A stretch of DNA of 64,000 nucleotides from Paenibacillus cymbidii (GTDB taxonomy: Bacteria; Bacillota; Bacilli; Paenibacillales; NBRC-103111), in the NCBI RefSeq assembly GCF_004764705.1, contig NZ_SHLX01000020.1:99987-163986 (forward strand). The letters are read 5' to 3'. The first letter of the stretch is position 1. Every line of letters begins with the position of its first letter. Position numbers and translations under genes: made by a program. Shown here one piece after another: positions 35,760 through 44,545 of the stretch. The notes under the pieces are model-generated. The model saw only the letters and a program-made list of their open reading frames with translations. It made no database searches and was not told where the DNA came from.

Positions 35760-36245
35760 ATGTACTGGAACAATTATCAGGGGTACGGTTGGTATCGCGT
35801 GGCCTTCCAGCCCATCTGGGCCACGAGTTACATAGAAGCGCTGGAACTAATGAGACAGGCGGTTAAAGGGGAGAAATCAGATGAGTTGTTCTATGACCAA
35901 CTCATCCGACTCGCTCCGGGCAAGGAGCAGGTCGACATCATCACTTCCATCCGGGACGACGAGCGAAGCCACAACAAGATGTTCCGCGAAATGCTGCTAG
36001 TACTTACAGGTCAACAAATGGGAACAGGTAGTGGCGAGGAAAATGAGCCGAGACCCGATTCTTACCTGAACGGATTGAAGACCGCATTATTCGGCGAACT
36101 TTCCGCCGTTGAACGCTATCGCAAGATGTGGTTCGGATTGCCTCCAGGGGTCTACAAAGACACGGTTTTCGGCATTATTCTTGATGAACTCAAACATGCA
36201 GACAAATATGATTTCCTCATTGGGCAAACGGTTGCAAATCGTTGA
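35760..36245 (+). CDS. Small ferritin-like diiron protein
   Basis: The 161-residue helical protein has two ExxH motifs, DDERSHNKMF and LDELKHADKY, and a GELSAVERY helix. Together these give the four-helix diiron arrangement of rubrerythrin/ferritin-like proteins. It probably stores or oxidises iron or scavenges peroxide in the cytoplasm; many Bacillales homologues are sporulation-associated. A GGGAGG ribosome site precedes the ATG. A strong terminator follows. It is unrelated in length and layout to the two large ferritin-like proteins of this window. Confidence 0.82.
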   Translation: MYWNNYQGYGWYRVAFQPIWATSYIEALELMRQAVKGEKSDELFYDQLIRLAPGKEQVDIITSIRDDERSHNKMFREMLLVLTGQQMGTGSGEENEPRPDSYLNGLKTALFGELSAVERYRKMWFGLPPGVYKDTVFGIILDELKHADKYDFLIGQTVANR

Positions 36246-36281
36246 AGACAATATCGCTGATCGATACCTGATACGATATAT

Positions 36282-36315
36282 GAAAACGTTTCTTCAGGTC
36301 TGAAGAAACGTTTTC
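36282..36315. terminator. Bidirectional terminator hairpin
   Basis: A perfect 15-bp stem (36282-36296 with 36301-36315, four-base loop) lies between convergent genes. T-rich sequence follows it on the plus strand. Confidence 0.85.
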
Positions 36316-36336
36316 TTTCCTATTGGGAAATTGCAT

Positions 36337-36813
36337 TCACCGATGAAGCCGCGTTTTCGGGGGATTAACATCTGTTCCATTCATCTGAACGCCGACGCCG
36401 TCTGTATAGACCATTTTGCCTCCGTAGTAACCGGTCCCAAGAACGAGCCCGCACGAAATGATGGACAGGAACAGGTAGCCGATCAACATAATCTTGGCCA
36501 ATGGACGGTTGCCCCTCAGTATCAGCCACAACCGCCATGCAGCGAGCAGCGACACGCCCCATGCAGTCAAGTTAGCCAAATTGGAATGAAGCTCCAGATA
36601 GGACGTATTGCCCCTTGCATCGTCTTCCGGTCCCGTGGCGACCGCAAGCCATGCGCCTAAGACTGCGACAAGCCAAAGCCACAAACCTTGTTTAGGCGAC
36701 AGCACGCGGTTCCGCCATGCAAGCACAAGATCGTAGAACAACGCGATGACGATGATGGCGATCGGAAAGTGAACGATAATCGGATGAACATGGTTGATGA
36801 TTTCGGACCACAT
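36337..36813 (-). CDS. DUF2231 membrane protein
   Basis: The 158-residue protein has four membrane helices and the DUF2231 landmarks: HPIIVHFPIAIIVIALFYD at the start, ELHSNLANLTAWG, and a GTGYYGGKMVYTDGVGVQ tail. Conserved His residues suggest haem or metal binding, but no role is established for the family. It follows the sensor kinase gene by 37 bp with AAGGAGG as ribosome site, so it is the third gene of the regulator-kinase operon and may be involved in the sensed process. Confidence 0.88.
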   Translation of the reverse strand: MWSEIINHVHPIIVHFPIAIIVIALFYDLVLAWRNRVLSPKQGLWLWLVAVLGAWLAVATGPEDDARGNTSYLELHSNLANLTAWGVSLLAAWRLWLILRGNRPLAKIMLIGYLFLSIISCGLVLGTGYYGGKMVYTDGVGVQMNGTDVNPPKTRLHR

Positions 36814-36850
36814 AGTAGTTTCCTCCTTGTTGGCGAATCGGGTGTCGCCG

Positions 36851-38158
36851 CTATGGCAGCCGGACGGTAAATGTCGAGCCTCGATTTACGGTGCTTTTTA
36901 CTTCGATACGCCCGCCGTGGAGGCGGATGATTTGGGCAGCGATCGACAAGCCGAGTCCCGTTCCTCCCCACTCTCTGGACCTTGCCTTGTCCACCCGGAA
37001 GAACCGTTCGAATAGATAAGGCAAGTTTTCTTCCGGGATGCCGCATCCCTGGTCCGCCACGATCAGCTCCACCCCGTCTCCATTGTTTCTGCGCGCTTGG
37101 ATCATGACCGTTCCGTTCGGAAACGAATATTTGACCGCGTTATCGAGCAGGATGTAAAGCACCTGGCTGATTTGATCACGATCTCCCGCGTACGATACGT
37201 CTTCTTCCGGAAGCATATCGTCGAGCGAGATATCGATTCCTTTCTCCTTGGCGATCGTCGTTTGCATTCTCGTTGTCACCGCCTGCAGCGTATCGCGCAA
37301 GTCAAACGTCTCGCTTCGCAGAAGTGGTGTGCCGCCGGAATCGCTGCGTGCCAATGTAAGCAGTTGTTCCGTTAGACGGATCATCCGAATAATCTCATCC
37401 TTCATGTGGTGAAGCACGGTACGATGGACGGCCGGCAGCCGGCTCTGCTCTTCCTCCAGTATTTCTACGGACGATTGCAACACGCTTAGCGGTGTCCGCA
37501 GCTCATGTGAGGCATCGGCAGTAAATTCCTGCTGCCTCTTCAAGGAACGCATGATCGGAACCATCGCACTTCCGGCGAAAACGTAACCGATCCCGGATGC
37601 GACAAGGAGAAGCACTCCTGAAAGACCGGCGATCAGCCATTTCATTTCACGAAGCAAATGGATTTGGTTGCTGATGTCCTCGCCGATGAAGATAACGCTT
37701 CCTTTGCCGTCTCCCGGAGATATCCGGAACAATGCGTATACACTTCGTCCCTCGGGCGCCGTCTTTTCCAGACGAAAAAAATCGGAGCCACTCATTCTTC
37801 CGACAAGCCGCTCTTGGATTTCCGCATCTATTAGCGGGTTCCGATCATCCGACGAGGAAGAAATCATACTCCCCGCGGTGTCAAACACGACGGCGAATTG
37901 ATCGTATTGCAGAAACTCCCATTCCATGACGCCGATCCGTAAACGATCAAACTCCTCTTTGACACCATATCCTTTGCCGGTCGTATGTCTTACCCACTCA
38001 TCCGCCGTCTTCTTCCCCGTTTTCTCCATGCGGTTATGTTCATCCCGGTTCACAACGCCTGCGAGCATGAAGTAGAAGGAAGCCGCGAGAATGATGAGAA
38101 TCAGGGCCAGAATGCTGCTGAAAACAAGCAACAGGCTGCGGCGAGTCCGCTTAATCAT
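36851..38158 (-). CDS. Sensor histidine kinase
   Basis: The 435-residue protein has an N-terminal membrane helix and an extracytoplasmic sensor of about 120 residues. A second helix (about 174-195) precedes HisKA with ADASHELRTPLSVLQSS (His 218). The HATPase domain has ILLDNAVKYS, VADQGCGIP and GGTGLGLSIA. Start 38158 overlaps the regulator stop (ATGATTAA), and the longer frame is rejected. It autophosphorylates and passes phosphate to the regulator encoded just upstream. The signal is unknown. Confidence 0.94.
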   Translation of the reverse strand: MIKRTRRSLLLVFSSILALILIILAASFYFMLAGVVNRDEHNRMEKTGKKTADEWVRHTTGKGYGVKEEFDRLRIGVMEWEFLQYDQFAVVFDTAGSMISSSSDDRNPLIDAEIQERLVGRMSGSDFFRLEKTAPEGRSVYALFRISPGDGKGSVIFIGEDISNQIHLLREMKWLIAGLSGVLLLVASGIGYVFAGSAMVPIMRSLKRQQEFTADASHELRTPLSVLQSSVEILEEEQSRLPAVHRTVLHHMKDEIIRMIRLTEQLLTLARSDSGGTPLLRSETFDLRDTLQAVTTRMQTTIAKEKGIDISLDDMLPEEDVSYAGDRDQISQVLYILLDNAVKYSFPNGTVMIQARRNNGDGVELIVADQGCGIPEENLPYLFERFFRVDKARSREWGGTGLGLSIAAQIIRLHGGRIEVKSTVNRGSTFTVRLP

Positions 38159-38843
38159 GCCCGTCCTCCCCTTTGACGGCAAGTCGGTAGCCCCTGCCAT
38201 GCACGCTCTGCAGCATTTTAAATGCAAAAGGTTCGTCTATTTTCCTCCGCAGCAGCTTGACTGTGGCATCTACCGCATTTAATGTAACCTCGGCGCCGCT
38301 GCCCCACACGTAATTCAGGAGGCGCTCCCGCGACAGCACTTCGCCCGGATGCCGCATCAAGTAGGAGAGCAACTGCAACTCTCGCTTTGTTAGTTGAATC
38401 GGCACGCCGTCTCTTGCCGCTTCCTGGGTGAGCGGATTCAGGTTGAGGCCGTTGAGCGAATACATTTCCGTATAACCGCTCGATTGCTTGCGGCGACCAA
38501 GCGCCACGATGCGGGCGAACAGTTCCTCGAATGCAAACGGTTTGACCAAATAATCGTCCGCCCCCTGTAACAAGCCATTCACTCGATCCTCCAGTGCATC
38601 GCGCGCGGTAAGCATCAGGATCGCTGTTGTATCTTGACGATCCCGCCATATCTTGCACAGCTCAAAACCGCTGGTACCGGGAAGCATCCAATCCAGGATG
38701 TACAAGTCGTAGCTGTTCGCGTCCAGGTAAGCTTCAGCTTCCTCCGCACGCTGCGCCCAATCTGTCCGATGCCCGGAGGAATCCAGCTTGTATTGAATCA
38801 TAAACCCGAGTTTGGCATCGTCCTCGACCAACAGAATTCGCAT
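38151..38843 (-). CDS. OmpR/PhoB-family response regulator
   Basis: The 230-residue protein has a receiver domain (phospho-acceptor Asp 51 in LYILDWMLPGTSG, Lys in the FAFEEL region) and a C-terminal winged helix (LTKRELQLLSYLMRHPGEVL to GRGYRLAV). It pairs with the kinase whose gene overlaps its 3' end. A perfect TATAAT lies upstream. The divergent RnfD-like gene begins 190 bp away and is a possible target. Confidence 0.95.
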   Translation of the reverse strand: MRILLVEDDAKLGFMIQYKLDSSGHRTDWAQRAEEAEAYLDANSYDLYILDWMLPGTSGFELCKIWRDRQDTTAILMLTARDALEDRVNGLLQGADDYLVKPFAFEELFARIVALGRRKQSSGYTEMYSLNGLNLNPLTQEAARDGVPIQLTKRELQLLSYLMRHPGEVLSRERLLNYVWGSGAEVTLNAVDATVKLLRRKIDEPFAFKMLQSVHGRGYRLAVKGEDGHD

Positions 38844-38873
38844 AGATGCCCCCTTTCCTGCTCGATGTCGATC

Positions 38874-38902
38874 ATTATAAAGAATCGATTATGAAAAAGT
38901 AA
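38874..38902 (-). promoter_or_regulatory. Promoter of the response regulator-kinase-DUF2231 operon
   Basis: On the minus strand a -10 TATAAT (38879-38874) has a 17-bp spacer from a weak -35 TTACTT (38902-38897). A short leader of about 25 bases precedes the start at 38843. Confidence 0.55.
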
Positions 38903-39033
38903 TGAAAACCGTCGTGGAAACAACGGAAGTACGAAAATAAATAAATCCCGCGGTGGTGCGTGAGGCGAAAAGAATCGAGGATGGAATAGTTCTATTATCG
39001 GAAATTACATGATTTTTTCATACGTTTGTTTCT

Positions 39034-39864
39034 ATGATAAGGATTCAAGGGAAAACGGAGGCTCATGCCAAGCGAAAACGGGGATATTGGGGCACGCCGA
39101 AAGGAACGATGCTGATCGTGTTGGCCGGACTTGCGGTTATCGTTTCCGCCGCGGCGGGGCCCGTCCGCGGGTTACTTAATATGGCCGTCGCGTCTGCGAC
39201 GGCGGCACTTCTCGATTACGCCGTTATGCACTTGCAGCAGCGCAAAATAAGTTTACCCGATGGTGCCATGCTTACCGGTATGATAATCGGCATGGTATTA
39301 AGCCCGACTACATCCTGGCCGGTGGTCGTGCTCGCGGTTGCGCTGGCGATTGCCTCCAAGCATCTGCTTGCTCTTGCGCAACGACCGATCTTCAACCCGG
39401 CCGCGGTCGGACTGCTTGCTGTTCTCACGATTTTCTCGACTGGTCAGGATTGGTGGGGCGGCCTGCCCGATTTGCCGGTATGGTGGCTGTCTCTGCTTCT
39501 GATGGCAGGGTATTGGATCGCTCACAAAGTGCATAAATTTCCACACATATTCACCTTTTTGGCCGTTTATTTTGCGACCTTCCTTTCCGCTGCCTTGTTC
39601 GGAACGGCCGAGGTGAGCGACGTGTTCCGTGTCCCTTTCCTGAACACCGCATTGTTTCTTGCTTTTTTCATGCTAACCGATCCCCCGACGTCTCCTGCTA
39701 AGCCTGCCGAGCAGGTACTGAACGCCATCGTTGCGGCAGGAGTTTCCGTCTGGTTCAATCTGGTCGTAGGCGGCTTATCGTTCCTGCTCGCGGGACTGCT
39801 GGCTGCCAATCTAACACACGCTTTTGTTTCTGCAACAAAGCGGCGTTGGAAACGAGGCGTCTGA
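39034..39864 (+). CDS. RnfD/NqrB-family membrane protein, orphan
   Basis: The 276-residue protein has about eight membrane helices and the landmarks of the NQR2/RnfD/RnfE family: SKHLLALAQRPIFNPAAVGL in the middle and FMLTDPPTSPAKPAEQV later. The Rnf and Nqr complexes use this subunit for flavin-linked electron transfer across the membrane, but no other complex gene is near. It may pair with an oxidoreductase elsewhere. The start is uncertain: no ribosome site is seen at 39034, and an internal ATG before MLIVLAG follows AAAGGAACG. It is divergent from the two-component operon. Confidence 0.75.
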   Translation: MIRIQGKTEAHAKRKRGYWGTPKGTMLIVLAGLAVIVSAAAGPVRGLLNMAVASATAALLDYAVMHLQQRKISLPDGAMLTGMIIGMVLSPTTSWPVVVLAVALAIASKHLLALAQRPIFNPAAVGLLAVLTIFSTGQDWWGGLPDLPVWWLSLLLMAGYWIAHKVHKFPHIFTFLAVYFATFLSAALFGTAEVSDVFRVPFLNTALFLAFFMLTDPPTSPAKPAEQVLNAIVAAGVSVWFNLVVGGLSFLLAGLLAANLTHAFVSATKRRWKRGV

Positions 39865-39909
39865 CAGTCGTACATCATCGAAAATAGAATGAAAAACGAG
39901 GGGCACTAC

Positions 39910-40158
39910 TTACAACACCGATTGACAAGAACATTTTCCGATTCCAGAATCCGCCTCCCTAGCGTCGGACATCATCTGCTCGATATACTGCTTCTTTTCC
40001 ACAAGAAGAACATTGCTGGACAAGTCGACTTGTTTTATAATATGCGTCGTACTGCTGCGGATCGTCAAATAACCGATCGAAACGGCAGGGATACTGATGG
40101 CGACGACGAACATCAGCAAGATTTTATAAAATCCTTTCTGTGTCTTAAACGGCTTCAC
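39910..40158 (-). pseudogene. N-terminal fragment of a membrane AraC/kinase-type sensor
   Basis: A GTG at 40158 with GAGGGAG upstream starts VKPFKTQKGFYKILLMFVVA, one membrane helix. IRSSTTHIIKQVDLSSNVL and YIEQMMSDARE follow, as in the first ~70 residues of YesN-type regulators or YesM-type kinases. The frame then ends abruptly. With no sensor, second helix or output domain left, this is a truncated relic. Confidence 0.5.
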
Positions 40159-40404
40159 ATCTTCTCCCTCTCTCACCCAAAATTGAAGCGTTACATTTCA
40201 ACTGAAACAACGATACGCAACTTAATATCCATCTATCATACAACCTTCGTTTAATTGAAGGCAATGATGCAATCCGACGATCGTGCGATCAAACGATGAG
40301 AAACGAGACGATAGATTAAATGTTGTCCATTCAATGTCGAAGCAGGTCGTAACGCTGAAAAAATAAGGATTCGCTACCGGTCTGGCCCAGGTGCCCTTTA
40401 GAAA

Positions 40405-40433
40405 TTGAAAACAACTTCAACTGGAGTTAAAAT
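40405..40433 (+). promoter_or_regulatory. Promoter of the cysE-kinase-regulator operon
   Basis: A -35 TTGAAA (40405-40410), exact 17-bp spacer and -10 TAAAAT (40428-40433) give a good vegetative promoter. It predicts an mRNA leader of about 70 bases. I found no T-box sequence in it. Confidence 0.7.
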
Positions 40434-40513
40434 GAAGTGACGTTGCAGGGAGGATTGCAGGTACGGTGTTCGCCTTCCCTGTTTGTACGAGCATGGGAAT
40501 CGGAGATGAAACA

Positions 40514-41458
40514 ATGAGCAAATATTTTCATGAACAGCTTGGCAGCCTTGTCACAGCGATCGGCTCCAGCTATCAACAGCAGTCTCATGTAATTCCATTG
40601 GATGCAGCCGCTCTTCCGAGCAGAAATACGATTATTGAAGTCATCCAATTATTGAGAGAACTTCTGTTCCCGGGCTATTTCGGAAAACAGAACCTTACAA
40701 CCGCTACGCTCGACTACCACATTGGCGATCTGCTTATTCAAGTTCACGATAAACTCCTCGAACAGATCATTTTCGTCCTAAAGTATCAAGCCGCTAACGA
40801 AAAGTCCGCAGACGTCGCTGTAGAGAAAACGTCTGAGGAGATCATTTACGCATTTTTAAGCAAACTGCCGGAGCTTCAGCGGATGTTGGCAACCGATGTG
40901 CAGGCCGCCTTCGAAGGCGATCCTTCCGCTCAAGATACGAACGAAATCATTTTCTGCTTTCCCGGTATATTTACCGTTACGATTTATCGGCTGGCACACG
41001 AATTGTACAAGCTGTCCGTGCCGCTCATCCCGAGAATCATGACGGAATACGCGCACAATGAGACGGGAATCGATATCCATCCCGGCGCGACGATCGGCAG
41101 CTATTTCTTTATCGATCATGGCACAGGCGTCGTGATCGGTGAAACTACCGTTATCGGCAATCATGTGAAAATTTATCAAGGCGTCACCCTTGGCGCTTTA
41201 TCCACCCGGGGCGGACAAGCACTTCGCGGCTCAAAGCGCCACCCTACACTGGAAGATGAAGTAACGGTCTATTCCGGCGCTTCGATATTAGGCGGCGAGA
41301 CGGTTATTGGCAAAGGCGTCGTTATTGGAAGCAATGCCTTTATTACAACCTCGGTTCCGGATGGCACGAAAGTGAGTGTAAAGAACCCGGAATTGGTGTT
41401 CAAAGGTCATTCTCCTCGAGAATTCAAGCAGGAATTCCATGCAGACTGGATGATTTGA
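40514..41458 (+). CDS. cysE: Serine O-acetyltransferase
   Basis: The protein of about 314 residues has a helical N-terminal domain and a left-handed beta-helix of hexapeptide repeats (about residues 195-300). It contains DIHPGATIGSYFFIDHGTG, GETTVIGNHVKIYQGVTLGA and KRHPTLEDEVTVYSGASILG. These match CysE-type enzymes, which make O-acetylserine for cysteine synthesis from serine and acetyl-CoA. It is longer at the N-terminus than Bacillus CysE and resembles the long bacterial/plant form. Start 40514 is chosen because GGAG lies eight bases upstream. Its stop overlaps the start of a sensor kinase (TGATG), an unusual operon partner. Confidence 0.9.
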   Translation: MSKYFHEQLGSLVTAIGSSYQQQSHVIPLDAAALPSRNTIIEVIQLLRELLFPGYFGKQNLTTATLDYHIGDLLIQVHDKLLEQIIFVLKYQAANEKSADVAVEKTSEEIIYAFLSKLPELQRMLATDVQAAFEGDPSAQDTNEIIFCFPGIFTVTIYRLAHELYKLSVPLIPRIMTEYAHNETGIDIHPGATIGSYFFIDHGTGVVIGETTVIGNHVKIYQGVTLGALSTRGGQALRGSKRHPTLEDEVTVYSGASILGGETVIGKGVVIGSNAFITTSVPDGTKVSVKNPELVFKGHSPREFKQEFHADWMI

Positions 41459-43608
41459 TGTGGAGAGTGGGCACAATCAGGTACGCCGCAATAATACTGA
41501 TCGGGTTATTCATCTGGTGTTTTGCTGCACCGTCATCTTGGGGGGCGACGCATGTCATTAGCGCGCCTGACGAACGAATGGACTTGTCGCAGTGGCATCC
41601 GCTGGAAGACGGCATCATAACGTTGGACGGGCCTTGGGAATTTTATTGGAAGCAATTGCTCGAACCTGCCGACTTCGCGGATAGCCACATATCCGAAAAG
41701 GCAGTAATCGTTACCCTCCCGGCGCAATGGAAGTCATACCGAATAAACGGTCAACCTTTATCCAATGAAGGCTTTGCCACCTATCGCCTGGCGTTTCCGT
41801 TATCCGGCGCAGCGGCCGCTGGGCCGCTAGGCTTGTATATCAACAACATCGCTTCCGCCTATAAGATCTGGATTAATGGCGAACCGATGAAAGGCAACGG
41901 AACCGTAGGCAACGATCGGACCCGGATGGTGCCAAGAAGCTACCCGCAGGTGGTCTTCTTCCTGCCGAGTTCCGGCGATAACGAAATCGTGATCCAGGTG
42001 TCGAACGATGTCCAGCGTACCGGAGGAATATGGGAGCAGATCGAGCTCGGGGATGCCGGGGACATCTCCGCGCAGCATCGAAACCGCGTCATGGTGTGGA
42101 CGTTCATCACCGGCTGCTTGCTGCTTATGACGGTGTTCTCCGTTTTCCTCTATTTGTTCCGTAAACAAGAACGCGCGGCCCTGTGGTTCGGGCTGATTTG
42201 TTTGGCCATCTGCATCCGATCCTCGTTATTGGGCGAATCGTACGTATACGTCCTCTTTCCGGAGCTGTCCTGGGAATGGGGGGTGAAGCTGGAGTACTTA
42301 TCGGAAATCGTCACGATTATCAGCTTGGCCGCCTTCGTGAATAAACAGTATCCGCGGGATGCGATAAGACGATTGTTTCCGATCTTCGCCGTTGCTCTGT
42401 CCGCATTTGCCATTCTTGTGCTGGCAACGCCCGCCATCGTATATACGAAGCTGATGGTGCCGTACATTATCGTGCTGCTGCTTCCTGTTTTTGTATATGT
42501 CATGTACATATATGTCCGCGCGGCGCTGCGTCGAAGAATGGGGTCGCGAATCAATATGATCGGCTTTAGCGGCTTCTTCCTCGCCGTTATTCACGAAGTC
42601 CTGTATTATACCGGCTTCCTGCCTTTCGGCGGGCTTGTTTCGTTCGGACTGTTGTTTTTTCTGCTGACACAGCTGATGAATTTATCGTCGGCGTTCACCA
42701 AGGCAATGACCGAGTCGGAATCGTTGACGTCGCAATTGCAACAGGTGATCGCTTCGCAAGAAGAGACGATTAAAGAACGCACCTCCTCCCTGCAGCAACT
42801 AAACGACCGGCTGGAACAGGGCAATCGCGAGCTCATCCGGATCGAAAACGTCCGCAGTGCGCTGTTGGCGGAAGTGTACCACGACTTGTCAACCCCGATT
42901 ACAGCGATCAAAGGCTTCTCCAAAGCAATCCATACGGCGGTCATTGCGGAAGAGGAGGCGCCGCTCTATGCCAGCCGCATCTACGAACGCAGTCTGATGC
43001 TGGAGAAGCTGATCGACAACGTCGTCGAGCTTAGCCAATTGAAGACAGGCGAGGTACAATTTCAGTTCGTCGCAACGCCGCTTGTCCCGTTCGTTCGCCA
43101 ATTGAGCTTTCGGTATGCAACTGAAGCAGCGGCATCCGGAATTGCGCTTCACTGGGTGGAACCTGCGATCCCGCTTCCTCCCGGGAAGGAGCTGCTCGTT
43201 GTCATCGACAGGCTTCGGTTCGAGCGCGTCATGGACAACCTGGTTGCCAATGCGGTCAAATATTCTCCGGTTGGCGGCAGCATACGCATCGGAATGCAAT
43301 TCCGGCCCGAACCGCAGGCGAATCGCGGGCAAGCGGCGATTTATGTAGCCGACTCCGGCATCGGAATTCCGGAAGCCGAACTGCCTCACATTTTTAAACG
43401 CCGCTACCGTATACAAGGTACCGATCAGTCCCGGTCGGGCAGCGGGTTGGGGCTCGCGATCTGCAGCGAAATCGTGGCGCGCCATCATGGCGAGCTAAGC
43501 GTAAGCAGCCGATTGGGAGAAGGAAGCGAATTTACCGTCTTGCTCCCCGCCGCTGTCGGAGAGCTTGCCAAAGGAGATGAACATGAACACGTCCATACTG
43601 CTCATTGA
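41458..43608 (+). CDS. 7TM sensor histidine kinase (7TMR-DISM type)
   Basis: The 717-residue protein has a signal helix and an extracellular jelly-roll DISMED2-like domain (about 45-185, with GPWEFYWKQL). Seven membrane helices follow (about 215-400), then a coiled coil (about 410-460). HisKA has EVYHDLSTPITAIKGF (His 475), and the HATPase domain has VMDNLVANAVKYS, VADSGIGIP and GSGLGLAIC. The ATG overlaps the cysE stop. It phosphorylates the regulator encoded 25 bases before its own end. The ligand is unknown; a carbohydrate or peptide outside the cell is plausible. The regulator's likely target is the peptide-export locus next door. Confidence 0.93.
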   Translation: MWRVGTIRYAAIILIGLFIWCFAAPSSWGATHVISAPDERMDLSQWHPLEDGIITLDGPWEFYWKQLLEPADFADSHISEKAVIVTLPAQWKSYRINGQPLSNEGFATYRLAFPLSGAAAAGPLGLYINNIASAYKIWINGEPMKGNGTVGNDRTRMVPRSYPQVVFFLPSSGDNEIVIQVSNDVQRTGGIWEQIELGDAGDISAQHRNRVMVWTFITGCLLLMTVFSVFLYLFRKQERAALWFGLICLAICIRSSLLGESYVYVLFPELSWEWGVKLEYLSEIVTIISLAAFVNKQYPRDAIRRLFPIFAVALSAFAILVLATPAIVYTKLMVPYIIVLLLPVFVYVMYIYVRAALRRRMGSRINMIGFSGFFLAVIHEVLYYTGFLPFGGLVSFGLLFFLLTQLMNLSSAFTKAMTESESLTSQLQQVIASQEETIKERTSSLQQLNDRLEQGNRELIRIENVRSALLAEVYHDLSTPITAIKGFSKAIHTAVIAEEEAPLYASRIYERSLMLEKLIDNVVELSQLKTGEVQFQFVATPLVPFVRQLSFRYATEAAASGIALHWVEPAIPLPPGKELLVVIDRLRFERVMDNLVANAVKYSPVGGSIRIGMQFRPEPQANRGQAAIYVADSGIGIPEAELPHIFKRRYRIQGTDQSRSGSGLGLAICSEIVARHHGELSVSSRLGEGSEFTVLLPAAVGELAKGDEHEHVHTAH

Positions 43609-44287
43609 AGACGATGCCGACATCGGCGAACTGGTAGCCATTTACTTGCGGAAAGAAGGGTATCGCGTCGATATTGCCTGGCATGCGGAGCAAGGAATTG
43701 CCTTGTTTCAGAAAGGAGCTTACGACCTGCTAATTTCCGACATTATGCTGCCCGGCATGGACGGCATGGAGCTTGTAAGGCACCTCCGCAGCCGTACGAC
43801 GATCCCGATCCTCTTCCTCACCAGCAAAAAGACGCCGCAGGACATCGTAGCCGGTCTGCAAATCGGCGGAGACGATTACATAACGAAGCCGTTCGAGCCG
43901 GAAGTGCTGGTCGCGCGAGTTCAAGCGGCGCTTCGCCGCCATCGCGCATCGGGCGGACTGGAACACGGCGATGGCAGCGCTGACAGCTGGGAGGACGGGT
44001 GGCTGACGGTTCGGAAGAAGCGGCTTGAGGTGCTGGTGGACCGAAAGCCGGTCGCCTTGCCGGCCAAAGAGCTGCAGCTGCTGCTTCTCCTGCTCGATCA
44101 TCCGAAGCAAGTATTCAGCGTTTCCCAACTGTACGAACGCATATGGAGCTTGAACGGCGACAGCGACGAACGAACCGTAATGGTCCATATCCATCAGCTA
44201 CGCAAGAAAATCGAGATCGAGCCAACGAAGCCCCGTTATATCGTGACGGTTCGCGGCTTCGGGTACAAGTTCGGCGGAAACCGATAA
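43583..44287 (+). CDS. OmpR-family response regulator
   Basis: The 234-residue protein has a receiver (acidic pair IEDDAD, phospho-Asp 53 in LLISDIMLPGMDG, Lys in FLTSKK). The winged helix spans KELQLLLLLLDHPKQVFSVS to VRGFGYKFG. Start 43583 follows AAAGGAG by six bases and lies inside the kinase gene, so translation is coupled. A perfect 18-bp terminator follows. About 260 bp downstream are two TTAAGT direct repeats 11 bp apart, the spacing OmpR/PhoB proteins bind. I infer control of the peptide precursor and exporter. Confidence 0.94.
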   Translation: MNTSILLIEDDADIGELVAIYLRKEGYRVDIAWHAEQGIALFQKGAYDLLISDIMLPGMDGMELVRHLRSRTTIPILFLTSKKTPQDIVAGLQIGGDDYITKPFEPEVLVARVQAALRRHRASGGLEHGDGSADSWEDGWLTVRKKRLEVLVDRKPVALPAKELQLLLLLLDHPKQVFSVSQLYERIWSLNGDSDERTVMVHIHQLRKKIEIEPTKPRYIVTVRGFGYKFGGNR

Positions 44288-44327
44288 CGAAGAAGCCCCG
44301 AGCTTAACCGCTCGGGGCTTCTTCGTT
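44286..44327. terminator. Bidirectional terminator between regulator and peptide genes
   Basis: A perfect 18-bp stem (44286-44303 with 44310-44327, loop TTAACC) separates the convergent regulator and peptide precursor genes. T-rich flanks occur on both strands. Confidence 0.85.
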
Positions 44328-44339
44328 AACGCGGCGATA

Positions 44340-44498
44340 TTACGGCCGAATCGTCACTTTTTTGATAATCGGCTTGGTGCCCACATGCAAGTCTCCGCCC
44401 TTGACTTCCTTCAATTGCTCCGCGCTCACTTCCTGCGACAAGTCGGCAATTTCGACTGACTTGTCCGCTTGTTGCTTCTTCTCTTCCTTATCGGCCAT
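44340..44498 (-). CDS. Double-glycine leader peptide precursor (putative secreted bacteriocin/signal peptide)
   Basis: A 52-codon gene is preceded by the strong ribosome site GGGAGGG seven bases before the ATG. The product has a charged, Lys/Glu-rich leader ending LSQEVSAEQLKEVKGG, a classic double-glycine processing motif for C39 peptidases. A 17-residue core follows, DLHVGTKPIIKKVTIRP, which is basic and lacks Cys. The exporter with a C39 domain is encoded 920 bp away on the other strand, with a parvulin-like gene between. I infer cleavage after GG during export. No modifying enzyme (lanthionine, radical SAM, YcaO) is in the window. Whether it is an antimicrobial, a signal or something else is unknown. 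Confidence 0.8.
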   Translation of the reverse strand: MADKEEKKQQADKSVEIADLSQEVSAEQLKEVKGGDLHVGTKPIIKKVTIRP

Positions 44499-44545
44499 CT
44501 CGGAACCCTCCCTGCTTGGAATGCGAACAGCTTAGCACAAGAAGA

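Noticed and set aside
40434..40513. Cysteine T-box leader before cysE
   Set aside because: The leader is only about 70 bases and lacks T-box and specifier-loop sequences.
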